Below the pieces are notes generated by a model. The model was given only the letters and a program-made list of their open reading frames with translations, ran no database searches and was not told where the DNA came from. The position numbers were made by a program, and so were the translations under genes. A stretch of DNA of 64,000 nt from Antedon bifida (taxonomy: Eukaryota > Echinodermata > Crinoidea > Comatulida > Antedonidae). The stretch's first letter is position 1; every line of letters begins with the position of its first letter. Below are positions 25,001 to 37,500 of the stretch, piece by piece. The DNA is taken from NCBI GenBank assembly GCA_963402885.1, contig OY727098.1, positions 3,219,001 through 3,283,000 of the forward strand. The letters are read 5' to 3'.

Positions 25001-28000
25001 ACCTCAACTTTCTGCTTGGCCTGATAAGAGAGAGAGAGATGGAAGAAGAGCCTCACCCTCTTGGCCTGAAAAGAAAGAGAAAGACAGAGAGAGAGCCTCA
25101 CCTCAAATTCATGCTTGGCCTGATAAGAGAGAGAAAGAGAGAAGCTCACATCAGATGCCTGCTTGGCCCGATAAAAGAGATAATTCTGCTGAAGACAATG
25201 CCAACATGAATCCAAATGCAAACATTTTTGTACCAAGAAACTCCCCACCCGAAAACACTTCTCATGAAAGGAATACTAGAGCATTGCATGCACCCGAGAG
25301 TCACTTTCGACCAGTAAACCCACCTTCATTTGCAGATGTCTTGAAAAACAAGCAGCGACCAAACAGCGTCACTGTGTATGCCAAATATCCTGATGGGTTT
25401 GACAGAGGTGCGAGTGATACTGGTATTTGGTTCAGCCCAAAAGGAGACGGCAACTGTGACATGCAGTACTATCATCCTCAAGTACAGCAGGGAATTACTG
25501 ACATTAACCACCAACTTCAGCCATGCCATCCTGATGAGCTGGAAACTGACACGCTATTAACACTCTTTGGTGATGGCTCAAAGCATCAACCTCAAAGAGA
25601 GGAAAGTGGACAAGTGGAGCCGATGGTGGTTGCAGAAAGAGAGTTCTGCAAGTTTGCTAATCCTGACTGTTTTCCTAAACAGCAAAACTTTTCAAAATCT
25701 ACTCTTGAAGCCTTCGATGTGGCAGATTCGCTTTGTGAATCAGGAATACTTATTGGAGAACAGGATAGCGGTGGTGTTCTCAAGAACATTGGAGGACAAC
25801 TGATGTCAAAGGTGAAGTTGCCATCAGACTTCAGAGGAGGTCATAAAACTGATACTGTTAACGAACCTCAATTCAGGTATAACTCGAGATTAGGTATTTT
25901 CTTTTTTAGCCGAAATAGAATAATTGTCTAGCAGTAAATTGATCTTCCCAAATACGGTTTTGATGTTTTTGTTTTTTTTTTCAGTATTCTGAAGAAAACT
26001 GGAAGACAATCTCCAGTAGATATTAACACCAAAATTGGTAAGAACTTGTGATTTAAAATAAAAAGAAAGCAGAGAAATGTATATTATGTTTCATCAGTAT
26101 CTGTGGTGGTTTTTGGTTTTTGTTCTGCCAACCGGTCTTATTATTGTTCTTTTTTATTTGATTTAACTATTTCTGTTCATTTAATTTTCATGTTAATTAT
26201 ATTAATAATGTTTTCTTTTCTTTTGGTGCTCTTAATATACAAATTGTGTTTTCCTTTTAGTTTTAACAATTTGTAAAGGAAAGACATTATTTGTCTTAAT
26301 GTGTTAATTGATTTCAACATTTTATTATGTTCATCTAGCTTGTCTAGTTTTCCCTTTCATTACTTCAAATAAATGTAAAACTGTATACATTCATTTTTGT
26401 TATGATTTAGTTGCTGGAACAATTGTTGATGTAGAAGTTGTTACCGATCTAAAAGCAGATGGTACATTTTGGGTTGTTATGGTTCGCAATGAGAAACAGC
26501 AAGGAAAATACATTACTATGTTGAATGAATTGAGGTTAGTAATAATTCTTTTTATTTATGCTTTTTAATTACTACAATTTTCATATTCTCTTTTCTAATC
26601 AACATGCCCAAAATGTTTTCTTTACCCAGCTTGTCGAGTGATATATTGTCACCATCTGATATTCATTGTGGTAAGCTTGTTGCTGTAAATACAGAGGAAG
26701 GTAAATGGAGTCGAGCCCGTATCATTAAAGTTAATGAAGAATTTGTGAGTACAAATTGTGTTCAGTTGTAAAGAGGGAGTGAGCGAGAGGAGGTGTGCCT
26801 CGATGAGAGAATCAATGACTTGTGCACCCCACCCCATACCACCACCACCAATAATAACCAGCATATCTGTTTTATTTATTGTTATAGATCCAAGTTAGAT
26901 TGGTTGACACAGGAATAATAGCTGAAGTTTCACATGATCATATCAAATTCCTTGACAGCAAATTCTCAGTTTATCCATTTCAGGTATATTTACACTTATT
27001 TTGTAAACACATATTTATAACAAGCCTATCAATGTTTTTCAGTGTCTCTCATTAAAGTCTGTTGTAAAAAGTTCAGCATTAGCATTGTGTCTTGATTGTA
27101 TTTGTCTATAAATTGTAACTTTTATTGACCACCATAATAATTTAATTTAAATCGCACATTCTAATTTGTTATGATCAGGAGAGATGCCATTCTTCTGATA
27201 ATACAGAGTTTTCAATTTCCGACGACCTAAGATTTAGAACTTATGCAAGTTATTGTTGTTATGCCGTCCAGCTTTGTAAAATCAAGTTCCAGTCAAATCC
27301 AACTGAATCTAGAATTGATGAAATTGGGTCAAACAACGCAATAATCTCAAAATCAACGTACTGTATTTGAATAGTACTTCCATATATTGAGTCTTAGCTC
27401 CGAAAGTTCCCCTATTGTAGCCAATTGAATCTTCATTGCACCATATTTTATCATCTTTTTAAGGCAATGGAGTGTACACTTGCAAGAGGAAACATATTTG
27501 AATTTAGTCATCATTCTTCGAACATTTTTCATGAAAAAGCATTTGGAAAGAAACTTAGAGCCCAAGTGGTGAGTAAAAGACTCAAATGTGTGTAATACTA
27601 CTGTAGAACTGTCCTGTTAGTACTGGTGTCACCTGAATAGGTGTGTTGCCTAAATACCTCCCTATGTACAATTAAGGAGGGGTTGATTGTATTTAGTTCA
27701 GCACTATAAGTTCACCTCATTACTTTTGCCTTTGATAATCATATTCAGGTCAGAATTCATAGCCTACCTAAAGTTCAATACTTATAATTGGTTTCTTTTT
27801 AAAAGTACTGATTTTGTTTCCCGTCAAATTTCAGACTTTTATATGTACAGTATTATTATTTTTGATTCAGGATGCTATAGATGGTGTATTTGTTCATGTC
27901 ACGTTACTTTTACCCAATGAAAATGTACATGAAAACAATCTGAACGTTACAATCTGGTCCTGCGAACTTGGTAAAGTCTTTTTTTAAATTGTTTAAATAT

Positions 28001-30437
28001 ACAAGCTTTACATTCAGTATCATTATTAATCTTAAAGTAACATCATTAAGATCTTCATTGTTATGCTGTTATATTTGAACAGTTTTAAATTGCATTTGAA
28101 AATTATCTGGTATCTAATATCATGATGTTACAAACAATAGTAGATTCTGGTGATATTAACTGCACATTACTGACCTTCGATTATTGCATTATTTGTATTG
28201 CTATTTACTGGCAGGGCTGTGATATGCTCCTGTGTATGCCCATTGAAGACAACTGACCCCTCTTGTTTTACCCAGAATGATGCCCCCATTACTATGTTAT
28301 TGAACATTTTTCCTCACAAGATTTAAGGAGGGCTAATCAGCAGGCCCAAGAAGATGCTAAAATGTCAGTTGTATCAACCAACAATAATGTACCCATGATG
28401 CACTCCATGCAAGGAGGACACGTCAGTGGACAAGTACCAGGAATCATACCTATAGGACCAAACTCTGCTATATCTATGACTGGACCACCCATCAGCACAA
28501 TGACTGATTTAGCAAACATTTTGCCAGTGCAGAATTCAATGGCCCTGATGATATCCGAGGCTCAGCCTAGCCCAGCTATGGTCGGTACAATACCTTCTAC
28601 AATGCCAGTAATACATGGTCTTCAGCAGCCAATGGGATTTCCCTTGATACCATTTATAACCGCAAGTGCTCCTTTTCAAGAGGTGCAACCAACATTGGAA
28701 GAAGAAGTTGAACCAGGTAAACTATGGTACTTAAATCATGGATTTTTGCTCATTTACTCCTTAATTTGTATCGGGCCTTGTCTTTTAAGGCAAGCGAGTG
28801 CGATCACTCACCTAACATACTCCTAAACTGCCCTTGAAGAGTGCGATTTACAACACGCTAAATTTTCTACACACCAAAATACAAACAGCACACCTACAGC
28901 ATCCCTGAATGTAATTTGTAGCACACCTATAATATTCAAAAGACAAGGCCTGTTGTATGTGCATTTTGTTATAGCAATTTGTTTTCTTTTAGAGCAAGAC
29001 TGGCCCTTGGTCAACAACCAACTCGATGATAAAACAGCTGAAGAGAAAGTTTCCAATAATAATGTTGCACACCCTGCACTTGTCGACAAAATAAAGGAAC
29101 GCAAGATTAGACCCAAGAACTTTGGGTAAGGATTACACTTTTCCTCTTGTTTTTAATACCTCTGTATGTATCTGTAATAAACCCACCTGCATTATGATAT
29201 TTAATTGTGTTTAAAATATCCACCTGTATTTATACTATATCAAAATTAGTCGATCTACAATATCCACATGCATTTATACTAATAATACCTTTAAGTGGCA
29301 ACTTCTGTTGCTGTTGGTTTTTTGATGAAATAAAATAAATAATATCCACCTGTGTTTATTCTAATAATAATATCCACCTGTGATTATTCTAATAACAATA
29401 TGCACCTGTGATTTAAGATACTTTTATTAAATCCACCTGTGCAGTATATATAATATCCAAATTTTTTACTGTGTAGTATTTAAAAAAATGTCTAGAATAT
29501 ATATAGAATATATATGTGTATGTGTGATATCACCACCTGTATGTGTGATATCACCTGTATGCAGAGATCAGTGCTTGATATTTATAGTGTGATTTCTAAC
29601 ATTTGTAAATGTAAAAATACTGTTTATTTTGTTTGTATTAGTCATTATAACAGGTCAAATGATCATCGTTCATTTTATGGTGGCAATTTCAGCCAAGTAA
29701 GATGCTACAATTGTTATGAATTAGGTCACATGGCCAACTACTGCCCAAAATGTCCACAGCGCAACAAGGTAAGATTGGAATGAACATTTGGTATTTCTTA
29801 AAATAAAATGGTTTCATTCTATGTATATTTATGGCGATCCTGTATTGGTGTTTTTCTTGATACCCTGTTGGATCTTGAATAGAAAAAAATAAAAAATTAA
29901 CTACTAACAGTACATTTTGAATGAAATTCTGATTAAAAAATGTCAGCAGGTAGTTGGTATTTTGATTTACAAGCCTCTGTCTACACTATCAAACTAGTTT
30001 GACAAAAAAAGTGTGATGTGCCCATATTATGGTAGTGATATTCCCAAATATGGTAGTGATATGACATCATCATGTTCATATATGGGTACATCACATTTTT
30101 TTGTCACATAAAGTTTGAAAGTGTAGACAGAAAGGTTTATGTAACCAAGAAAAATGTCCTTGTATCAGATGTAATTAATATTTACAAAACTGCTGAAGGT
30201 GGAATATGTCGTGCAAATGCATCGTCACTGTTAATCTTATGGCAGCAATTCCTGGGTGGTATGATCAGAGAGAAAAGCATATTTCTATATTTCTTTTTTT
30301 AATTCTCCTAAAAAATCTATATTTGATTCTTTTCCCAAACAAAATTAGCTCCTAATAATGTGATGTATAACATTATTATTAAATTACGATTTTATTTTTT
30401 TTATCAGGTTTTTTCAAGAGACCCACGAAAGAAATGA
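19075..30437 (+). CDS. B-box/coiled-coil/Tudor protein with CCHC knuckle (RNF17/TDRD4-like or Qin-like)
   Basis: Probable germline piRNA-pathway scaffold; Tudor domains bind methylated arginines on PIWI proteins. Twenty-two exons close in phase to 1312 aa: 19075-19159, 19527-19612, 19824-19867, 20087-20152, 20619-20790, 21146-21223, 21657-21937, 22553-22673, 22798-22899, 23558-23765, 24196-24221, 24486-25876, 25985-26037, 26411-26534, 26630-26744, 26888-26983, 27464-27568, 27871-27970, 28321-28716, 28993-29125, 29642-29768 and 30408-30437. Residues 7-46 hold paired Cys/His (CARC, CVNC, CEEC, then two His), like a B-box. Residues 58-177 are helical and coiled-coil-like. Extended Tudor 1 (about 220-415) keeps WYRAKV and WLDYAHN. 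Residues 424-886 are a charged linker with tryptophan repeats. Extended Tudor 2 is at about 905-1084. A Met/Pro-rich linker follows, then a CCHC knuckle (CYNCYELGHMANYC). No RING was found. The last nine codons are the least certain. The RNF17/Qin assignment rests on the B-box plus Tudor layout. Confidence 0.85.
20325..20497. mobile_element. MITE family A, copy 3
   Basis: The right end TTTGATAGTGTAGACAGAGC and interior CCATATATGGGCACATCACA match copy 1. The left end is rearranged, with AAGCTCTGTCAAA partly duplicated. It lies in intron 4 of the Tudor gene. Confidence 0.8.
21976..22279 (+). mobile_element. tRNA-derived SINE, copy 1
   Basis: A tRNA-like head (GTGTGGCACAGTG; box B GAGGTTCGAATCCAAC) is followed by CACCCAGGTGTATAAATGGG, GCATTATGGGAGTATGTTTC and the tail AGGCGCTATATAAATCCAGG with ATT repeats. 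A second full copy is at 35330-35593 and a fragment near 40563. It lies in the intron after Tudor-gene exon 7, and a spurious open frame crosses its 5' end. Confidence 0.85.
24876..25184 (+). repeat. coding 54-nt repeat, six copies, in the Tudor gene
   Basis: Inside exon 12 an 18-codon unit with consensus DRERASPQLxAWPDKREK occurs six times. Copy four lacks three codons and copy six lacks two. Odd and even copies differ in a regular way (DRERASPQ versus DGGRTSPH or DGRRASPS), so the duplicated unit may have been a pair. Every unit keeps a Trp-Pro pair in a charged, Ser/Pro-containing context. Confidence 0.9.
29971..30133. mobile_element. MITE family A, copy 4
   Basis: The left end CCTCTGTCTACACTATCAAA and right end TTTGAAAGTGTAGACAG flank CATATATGGGTACATCACA. 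It lies in the last intron of the Tudor gene, 200 bp after the CCHC exon. Confidence 0.85.
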
Positions 30438-31544
30438 GGAAAGCAAAAGAAGGAAATATTTCTCGACAACCAAAGTTGGATGGTTTATGTTTGATTCTTC
30501 GAAGGAGGAATTGTTAGAAGTAGTTTTTGTTACTTAATATGTTTACATGTGATATTCTGCATCTCTTTGCATCAACTTGTGTCTGTACCATTATGACATC
30601 ATGTAGTAGTAGTGACTTGGTTTAGTATCAGTTCATATTTTAACATGTTGTGTATGTGTATGTTCATGTATTATTTAGTTTAAATACTTCAGTTAGCATA
30701 TGTTATCACTTACTACTTCCCAATCTCCTTTTCTACACACATTTAATATAGAGTTGTTTAATGTTAGTATAGAAGTTGCACTCTCTATATGTTTGTTTAC
30801 CTTTGGAAATTGTTATAAAGCTAAACTTACTACTTATAGAGTACAAATAAAGAAAAACCATTGATAGGAAACTATTTTTTGAAATGGTATCTATTTCATA
30901 ATGAACATGTTCAATTGAAAAATTCTAGAATTATGTTATTGAGAATTTTGAAATTTTTTCATTTATTATGAGCAGTGTTAGAAATCGTTTTTTAAGTATA
31001 CTTTATTCAGAAGTCAAACAACATGTTTACATACACACATTTGAGCAATCATTTATTATACAATTTCACTTCAAAATTATTTTTTCATGTATTTTCTATA
31101 TCAATACTGTACTAAGGAACATTCATTCACAGGTTAGCAAGAGATAAATATTACTATGCATTTAGTTTAGTATATATATCGTAAAGGAAGCATTTCCAGT
31201 TATCTAAAAAGTGTTTTTTTTTTATTAAATAAAACCAGCGTTTTTCACCCAAGAACTAAATGTTGCCGAGGTTTTGTTATTATAAACTTTACTATACATT
31301 CGATTCGATATTAATAGTGCCAATCTTTGGTGTAAAGGAAGCATTTCTTGAAGTTATTTAAAAAGTGTTTTTTATATTAAATAAAACCAGCGTTTTTCAC
31401 TCAAGAAGTAAATGTTGCCGAGGTTTTGTTTTTTAGACAATCGATGCGATATTAATACCGCCAATATTTTGTAGCAATGGTAGGCAGGGTAGATACCTCA
31501 TGCCTACCTAAAATTTTAAAACCATACAAAAATGATTTTTAAAA
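30438..31544. other. convergent 3' region of the Tudor and SLC5 genes
   Basis: No gene is seen besides the two 3' untranslated regions. A direct duplication of about 145 bp lies at 31181-31445; its copies share GTAAAGGAAGCATTTC, AAATAAAACCAGCGTTTTTC and AAATGTTGCCGAGGTTTTG. A minus-strand AATAAA at 31221-31226 may serve the SLC5 gene. Confidence 0.6.
30846..30851 (+). terminator. candidate polyadenylation signal of the Tudor gene
   Basis: AATAAA lies about 410 bp after the stop codon, in the convergent region shared with SLC5. Confidence 0.45.
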
Positions 31545-34500
31545 TTAACCATAATAAGCGTAGAAGAATATCCCACAAGCAATCAAAATAACCAGGTTCA
31601 CATTCAGAATGCGAACCCATTTAGGTTTCTCATACAGAGATACTTTCACATCTTGCTTACGGTTTCCATCTGATACACGAGGCTTGTTTGTGTTCAAAGT
31701 TCTCAGTGGGAATCCGCATACAACTAAAAACAACCAAGATCCTATGGAATCTGTAAACGGGAAAACAGTATAGTCAGTGGGTGAAAGTGGGAAAGGAATG
31801 GAATGTGTCCGCAGACTTCCAAACTTGGAAAAAAAAAGAAATTTCTATGAATAGATGTGTGTCCGGCTGACTGCTGGAGATAGCTTATTTGGCAATTGAC
31901 AATGCTAGATGTACAAAAGTTTGACGTTCGCAAGATTGACGTCTTTAACGAAAAATGTTTTTTATTTTGAAAAGCCAAACAAACAGAACCATTTGATCCG
32001 TTTTATCATGGTACTTTCTCCCCGTGTGTGCTTTAGGCCTGTTGATTGGTAAATTAAATTCAAGATTATACCAATAGTAGTAATGGTCGTTTTATTGTTT
32101 TAACAAACTACTCTGGGTTTGAGTTTACAAAAGTTACGAATAGCAGCGCTCTTTGAAAAGATAATCGGTGTTTGTTTAATTGTTGAATCACATTGTTGAC
32201 AACATTGATTTTTTAGTAATTATTATTTCAGTTCACGCCAATTAAATGATGAGAAGTAAACCATGTATCAGACATACGTAATTGTACGCTTGGGGTATTT
32301 TTGTTTTGTTTTTTTAGCGCCAAAAATGTCCTTTCTATCACATTGTAAACTTGTTTATGGTAATTCTTTTTAATTCGAGTACAAATACCCTGGTCTGTTA
32401 TGTAATACCGATTTCAATAGGAATAAATAGTGAGGAACCAACTGCAGGTAGTTATTAAATGACCTTTTTTTTTAAATCTTATTTTCGGTAACTTACAAAT
32501 TAAACCCCGATTTTTGGTTGCCGCCGTGTTCTCATTTGAATCAGTACTCTTTTCTTGTTCTTCTGATTTCATCTCCTCTACATCTTCTTGGTTTTCCTTG
32601 AACGAGGCATTTTGATAAGAAGAATCTTCATTCACTTCCGTATTTGTTTTGCCATTTGTTTCATCACTATAGTTCAAGTGTTTTGTCCAAAAGGTCAAAC
32701 CATTTAAAGTGGAGCTACACTCAGACTTTCTCAGCTTATATTATGTTTAAGTATGTTTAATTGAAAGTGATTACATACAAAAAACAGGAAAGATATGGCA
32801 ATATTTTCCAAAAACTAATTTCTAAAAAATCGGTCAGAAAATAGTGTTTTTTATTACATTACACTTTTTCAGTAACTTAGGGGTTATTAGTTTACAATAC
32901 GTCGCAAAACGCGTTACACTTAGCGACTGACGCGTTTTAGTCGCCGGTGAATGCGTTGGTGAAATGTCTCCCCTTTGGTAAATTATGTGTCGGAAAATGG
33001 CGAATCAATTTTATACCACCAGGGAGTTGTAAAATAATTTTTATAACTCCCTGTTTATACACACAATTAATATGATTTGTTTAGGCCCAAGTAATATTTC
33101 CGATAAAAATTTACATGTAACATCATGATTTGCACTGCACAATAACAGCATAATAATCTTAATCAAATTGCTTATTAATTTTAAGCTAGGCCTAGCTAAA
33201 TCGTCTGCTCAGCCTAGCTAGCTAGGCTTGAATTCATGTCTAGGTAGGACTGTAGTCATGGGTTCGAAAATGCTTGGTCGTTTCGTCCCATTTATCGTTC
33301 CTGGGTTTTCTCGCACATTAAGAATTGTGAAACACAAAATTCTCTACAAAACAAGACTGGTATTGCTCAGAATAGTAAAGAATAGTAACAGATGTGGAAG
33401 CTTATGTCTGACTGAAAAGCAACTATTCAGGCACCCTATCATGGCCCATGGGTAGGCCGAGATTGGGTGCCATAACAAACTTCACTGCTGTAAGGCTATC
33501 AGGCAGCCAGCTAGAGGCCAAGCAGCATCGTTACATACCTAGACTCTAGTAGGCCTAGGCCTAGCTTTATTGAATATATAGCCACGTCTTTCTCAAATCT
33601 CGTTAAATTTGACATTTAGTAATAATCTCATAATCACTTATTACACTGTGAAACATGATAGGGTCACATCCAGAATGTTTTAATATACTGTACTTTTCGC
33701 CCGTCAAAAATAACATCGCGACAATAACAGATCGCCAGCTGCAGTGTGAAAAATGTCGTGAGAATATGTCACGTGATCATACTCCCTAGCAAAGTAAAAA
33801 ATCCAATTGGACCCAACGGGGAAAAGTGTCTATTTACGCGAAATTGCGCAATGTATACGCAATAACAATACCAGAAATAAAAAGATCTGGAAAAATTACA
33901 TATAAAAACATTTTACTTTTTTTTTTTAGTGAAGAAATTAATTTTTTAGAAATATTCAAATATACCCCCCTTTTGCATGTAAAAGAATAGGAAATTACAA
34001 GGTATCCCCCCAAAACGCAAAAAGGCGTGATTTTCAAGAAAATCATACTCATTGAAAAAAATTTCAAAAAAATATGAAGTATGAGGGATGATATTTTTAA
34101 AGAATAGTTGAAATGTATGAAAAATAGCAATTTTCTGGGTGGAGCTCCACTTTAACTGTTGGAAGAATGCCAAATTAGTTAATATTGTATTTTCAAGATT
34201 ATATAAATGAACAATTTACATTGCAAAATGAGAGAATACAATTTGCCGGTAGCCATTTCATAATATATTACTTATTTTACAAATTTAAATGAAATGTAAA
34301 AAGTAAATCAACATTTTGTTTTCATATCGAAATGTTTTGTTTTCCAATATACATACCAAACTTTTTTATTCATACCTTAAAATCAAAATTTTGAGAATTA
34401 AGATCCATCTTTCTAAAATGATCGGTGTTACAGGAGTAAAGTAAAAAACAAACAAAAAAACACGCATTTTTCATTCCATTTTAATTTTTTAAGTACTGAA

Positions 34501-37500
34501 TGTGCGTAAATAGTTGACTTGGCATTGGTTATATTTTTTTCCAATAAACGATAATAAAGTCAACGTACATTTCATTTTCAAATGGTGAGAGTATGCCGAT
34601 AACTAACGCAACACTGGTGCTGGTTGCTGACATCAACAGTATTAGGCCTAAATAAAGAGTTGTGTAATAAAACGTTTGTGGAATGGAAAGAATATGTCCA
34701 TGAGTTTCAAGATATTCTCCAAAAACATCCATTACGTGTATAATATTCAATATACGTACTTTGTTTAGTGGAATTGGCTTTGTAAACAGACTAACAATCA
34801 CAGTAACCAACACCGTAGATCCAAACAGAAAACAAGCAAAGTGTAAATAATGGAAATTCTTGATAAGTTTTGGCCGATCATCCGTTTCTGTACAAGATGG
34901 TGGTGTGGAGGTAAAATCCAATACCAGTCGAATAAATCCAAAAACTAGCGCAGACATAAGACCCCAAAATGCACCCTGTTTTCAATAAAGATATTAAGTT
35001 AAAAATAAATCCATAGCAATTTTAATGAAACATTGCATAAACAAAAGATAATGTTTTTAAAATGTATCCTTCAGTAATGTTCAACAATAATGATAGTAGT
35101 AATATCCGTTTTACCTGTTCGTTTGCTCGTGTCCAAAATACAGCAATCAAAAACGTTGCAAAAAGTGGCGGGGCAAAGTAAGACACCATAGATTGGACAT
35201 AAACAAACAGCTCACCAGTTCCATATTTTTCAACCACCGGCAACCACAATATGCTCACAATCACAAGTATTACAGTGCTAACTCTGGAAAGAATGCATTG
35301 AGGAAAGATTCACAGAAAAAGTTTATAAGGGCGTGTGGCGCAGTGTGTTGGACGTTTCGACTACTGATCGTGAGATCGAGGTTCGAATCCAACTCTCGCC
35401 ACATTGCAAGACTTACGTTTGCAAGACTTACGTTTGCCTCCACCCAGGTGTATAAATGGGAACCCAGTTAGATCAAGACACAACTTACTGATTACTAGCT
35501 GCATTATGGGAGTATGTTTCCATACGTGTTTGTCAGTGCTTAGAGGTTTCACAACATTAGGCGCTATATAAATCCAGGATATTATTATTATACCAAATAT
35601 AAGATTTAATTTCATAGTAAATTTTCCTTTGTGTTTCTAATGTTTTGTTGGTTATTATTGTTTTTTTAGAAACGGATGTAACAGTAAGTTTTCTTTCTCA
35701 TGATTTGTGTGGGTTTTTTTCGATATATTCTTGCAAATTTCTGATTCTTATACAAATAAAATTATAATAAAATATCCAGTTTTGTAACAGCAGTAAATTA
35801 CCTTTTACAAAATAACAAAACTTATAAAAACAAATGGTTTATTACCGGCCTACAATCATCAATTCTGCTTCTGATGCTTTACTTCTAATTCTAGGCCATA
35901 TGTCAATGGTGAAAATTGTACTAGCACTGTTGAAAATAGAGGTCAATGAACTCATAAGAGCTGCTATCATGGCTGCCATCATTAGTCCCCTTAAGCCTGT
36001 TGAAAACAAATGCATTAAAACAATTTCTTTTTCTGTTTGAAAGAAATGCGTGTGATTATAAGCAATAAAAACTTCGCTATTGACCGAAAAGAAAATTACA
36101 AGTTGTCCTCATTAATACAAAAATATTATTAGGTCCTACTATCTTGCCCAGAAAACAAAATACTGAACCAAATTTCCTTTCTTACTTAGTGAAAATTATT
36201 GGTTTCTTTCATCCAGATTTGCTGTTAAATATATGTATTATGATATTTAGTAATACAATTTGTATAATAACGTTACTATAGTCTACTATTATAAGGTTAA
36301 ACAAAATATCGATAGAAATACCATGTGTAAATGTTTGGTTAAATTCAATACAATTATAGAGTACCTCTAGCAATTTTGATAATTTAGAGTAGTTAACTAA
36401 TATGTTGTTGATCTTTTGTCTTTTCCTGTCTCCTACCACCTAGATTTTTAAATGTTATTATTCCCTTTTGACGTCTCGACACCGTTTGACTTACCAGTAG
36501 GCATCAATTCCAGTACTAGCTTTGGATATGCAATGTTAGTACAACCGGCAGCAACACCACATACAGCCTCACATGTCGAAGGATCAGCACATGCTACCTC
36601 GTCTGAAAATTGACAATAACGGTCTCATCTGAATTATTATTATTGATAACTGTTATACGTTATGTACACATTTGTCGCCACCGTCATTGTCTTTGTGGTC
36701 ATCGTCGTCGTCATCATCTTTGTGGTCATTATCATCATTGGAGTTGCTGTAACACACCTGGTGCTTGTTATGCAAATTAGGCTTGTCTAGTATGTCGGCT
36801 TGGTCAGTAGACTGTTGTACTTGGTAGTGTGAAGACTGTAGGCTTTGCTTGTATTCTGTTAACTAGCATAGGCTAGTGCTGTTGGCTGTTCAGTTATTAG
36901 TTTTTAGAGGCTTTTGAAGCATATCTTTGGTGAGTGCTATACAGTTTAATCAGGGAAGTGTTAATAAAGTCTTCCCTGGTTTAATACACTGTTTTTATCT
37001 ATGTACCCTTTTAAGTATGATACAGACATATAAGTTTGTTTTCTACTGTAGTTATTAGGCTATAGTCTTATGTAGAGATGTACTAGGTATTATTTTTACT
37101 TTCTATGGACCAGAGATTCCGAAATACAAGATTGAATGAATGAATGAATTATACGCTATGGTACTGCATGTTAGTACTCAACATTTGTTTTGTTTATTAT
37201 AGTCAATCAGGATTCAGGAATAAGGCGTTCGATGAGGAATCGCAATAAAAGAAACTAAATTACAATCTTGTCTTGAAGTTATTGAGCAGCTAAAATCGTC
37301 ATCATCATCATCATCATTATCATCATCATCATCATTATCATCATCAATATTAGTAACATCATTTAGGCCTATTCTCATATTGTCTTTTTAGTATCGTCGT
37401 CATCATCTTCCTATCAATATTAGGAATATTTTTATTATCATTTTTGTCTTTCATTACCCTCATTAATGTATAACTGTCGGCAAACATTTACCTGGATATA

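Noticed and set aside
24418-25209. Lys/Arg-rich frame over the Tudor-gene exon 12
   Set aside because: It is an out-of-frame reading of the repeat exon; the true frame continues exons 11 and 13 in phase.
30072-30302. Extra Tudor-gene exon between the CCHC exon and the last exon
   Set aside because: It begins inside a MITE and lacks a good acceptor; in the phase required from the preceding exon it stops at once.
33228-33455. 75-codon plus-strand frame inside the SLC5 element
   Set aside because: It shows no similarity to any transposase or other domain I recognise; probably chance.
34529-34759. In-frame extension of SLC5 exon 12 by about 76 codons
   Set aside because: The frame stays open past the strong donor at 34759, but it does not match SGLT sequence and skips the conserved C-terminal exons. 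Intron retention cannot be excluded without transcripts.
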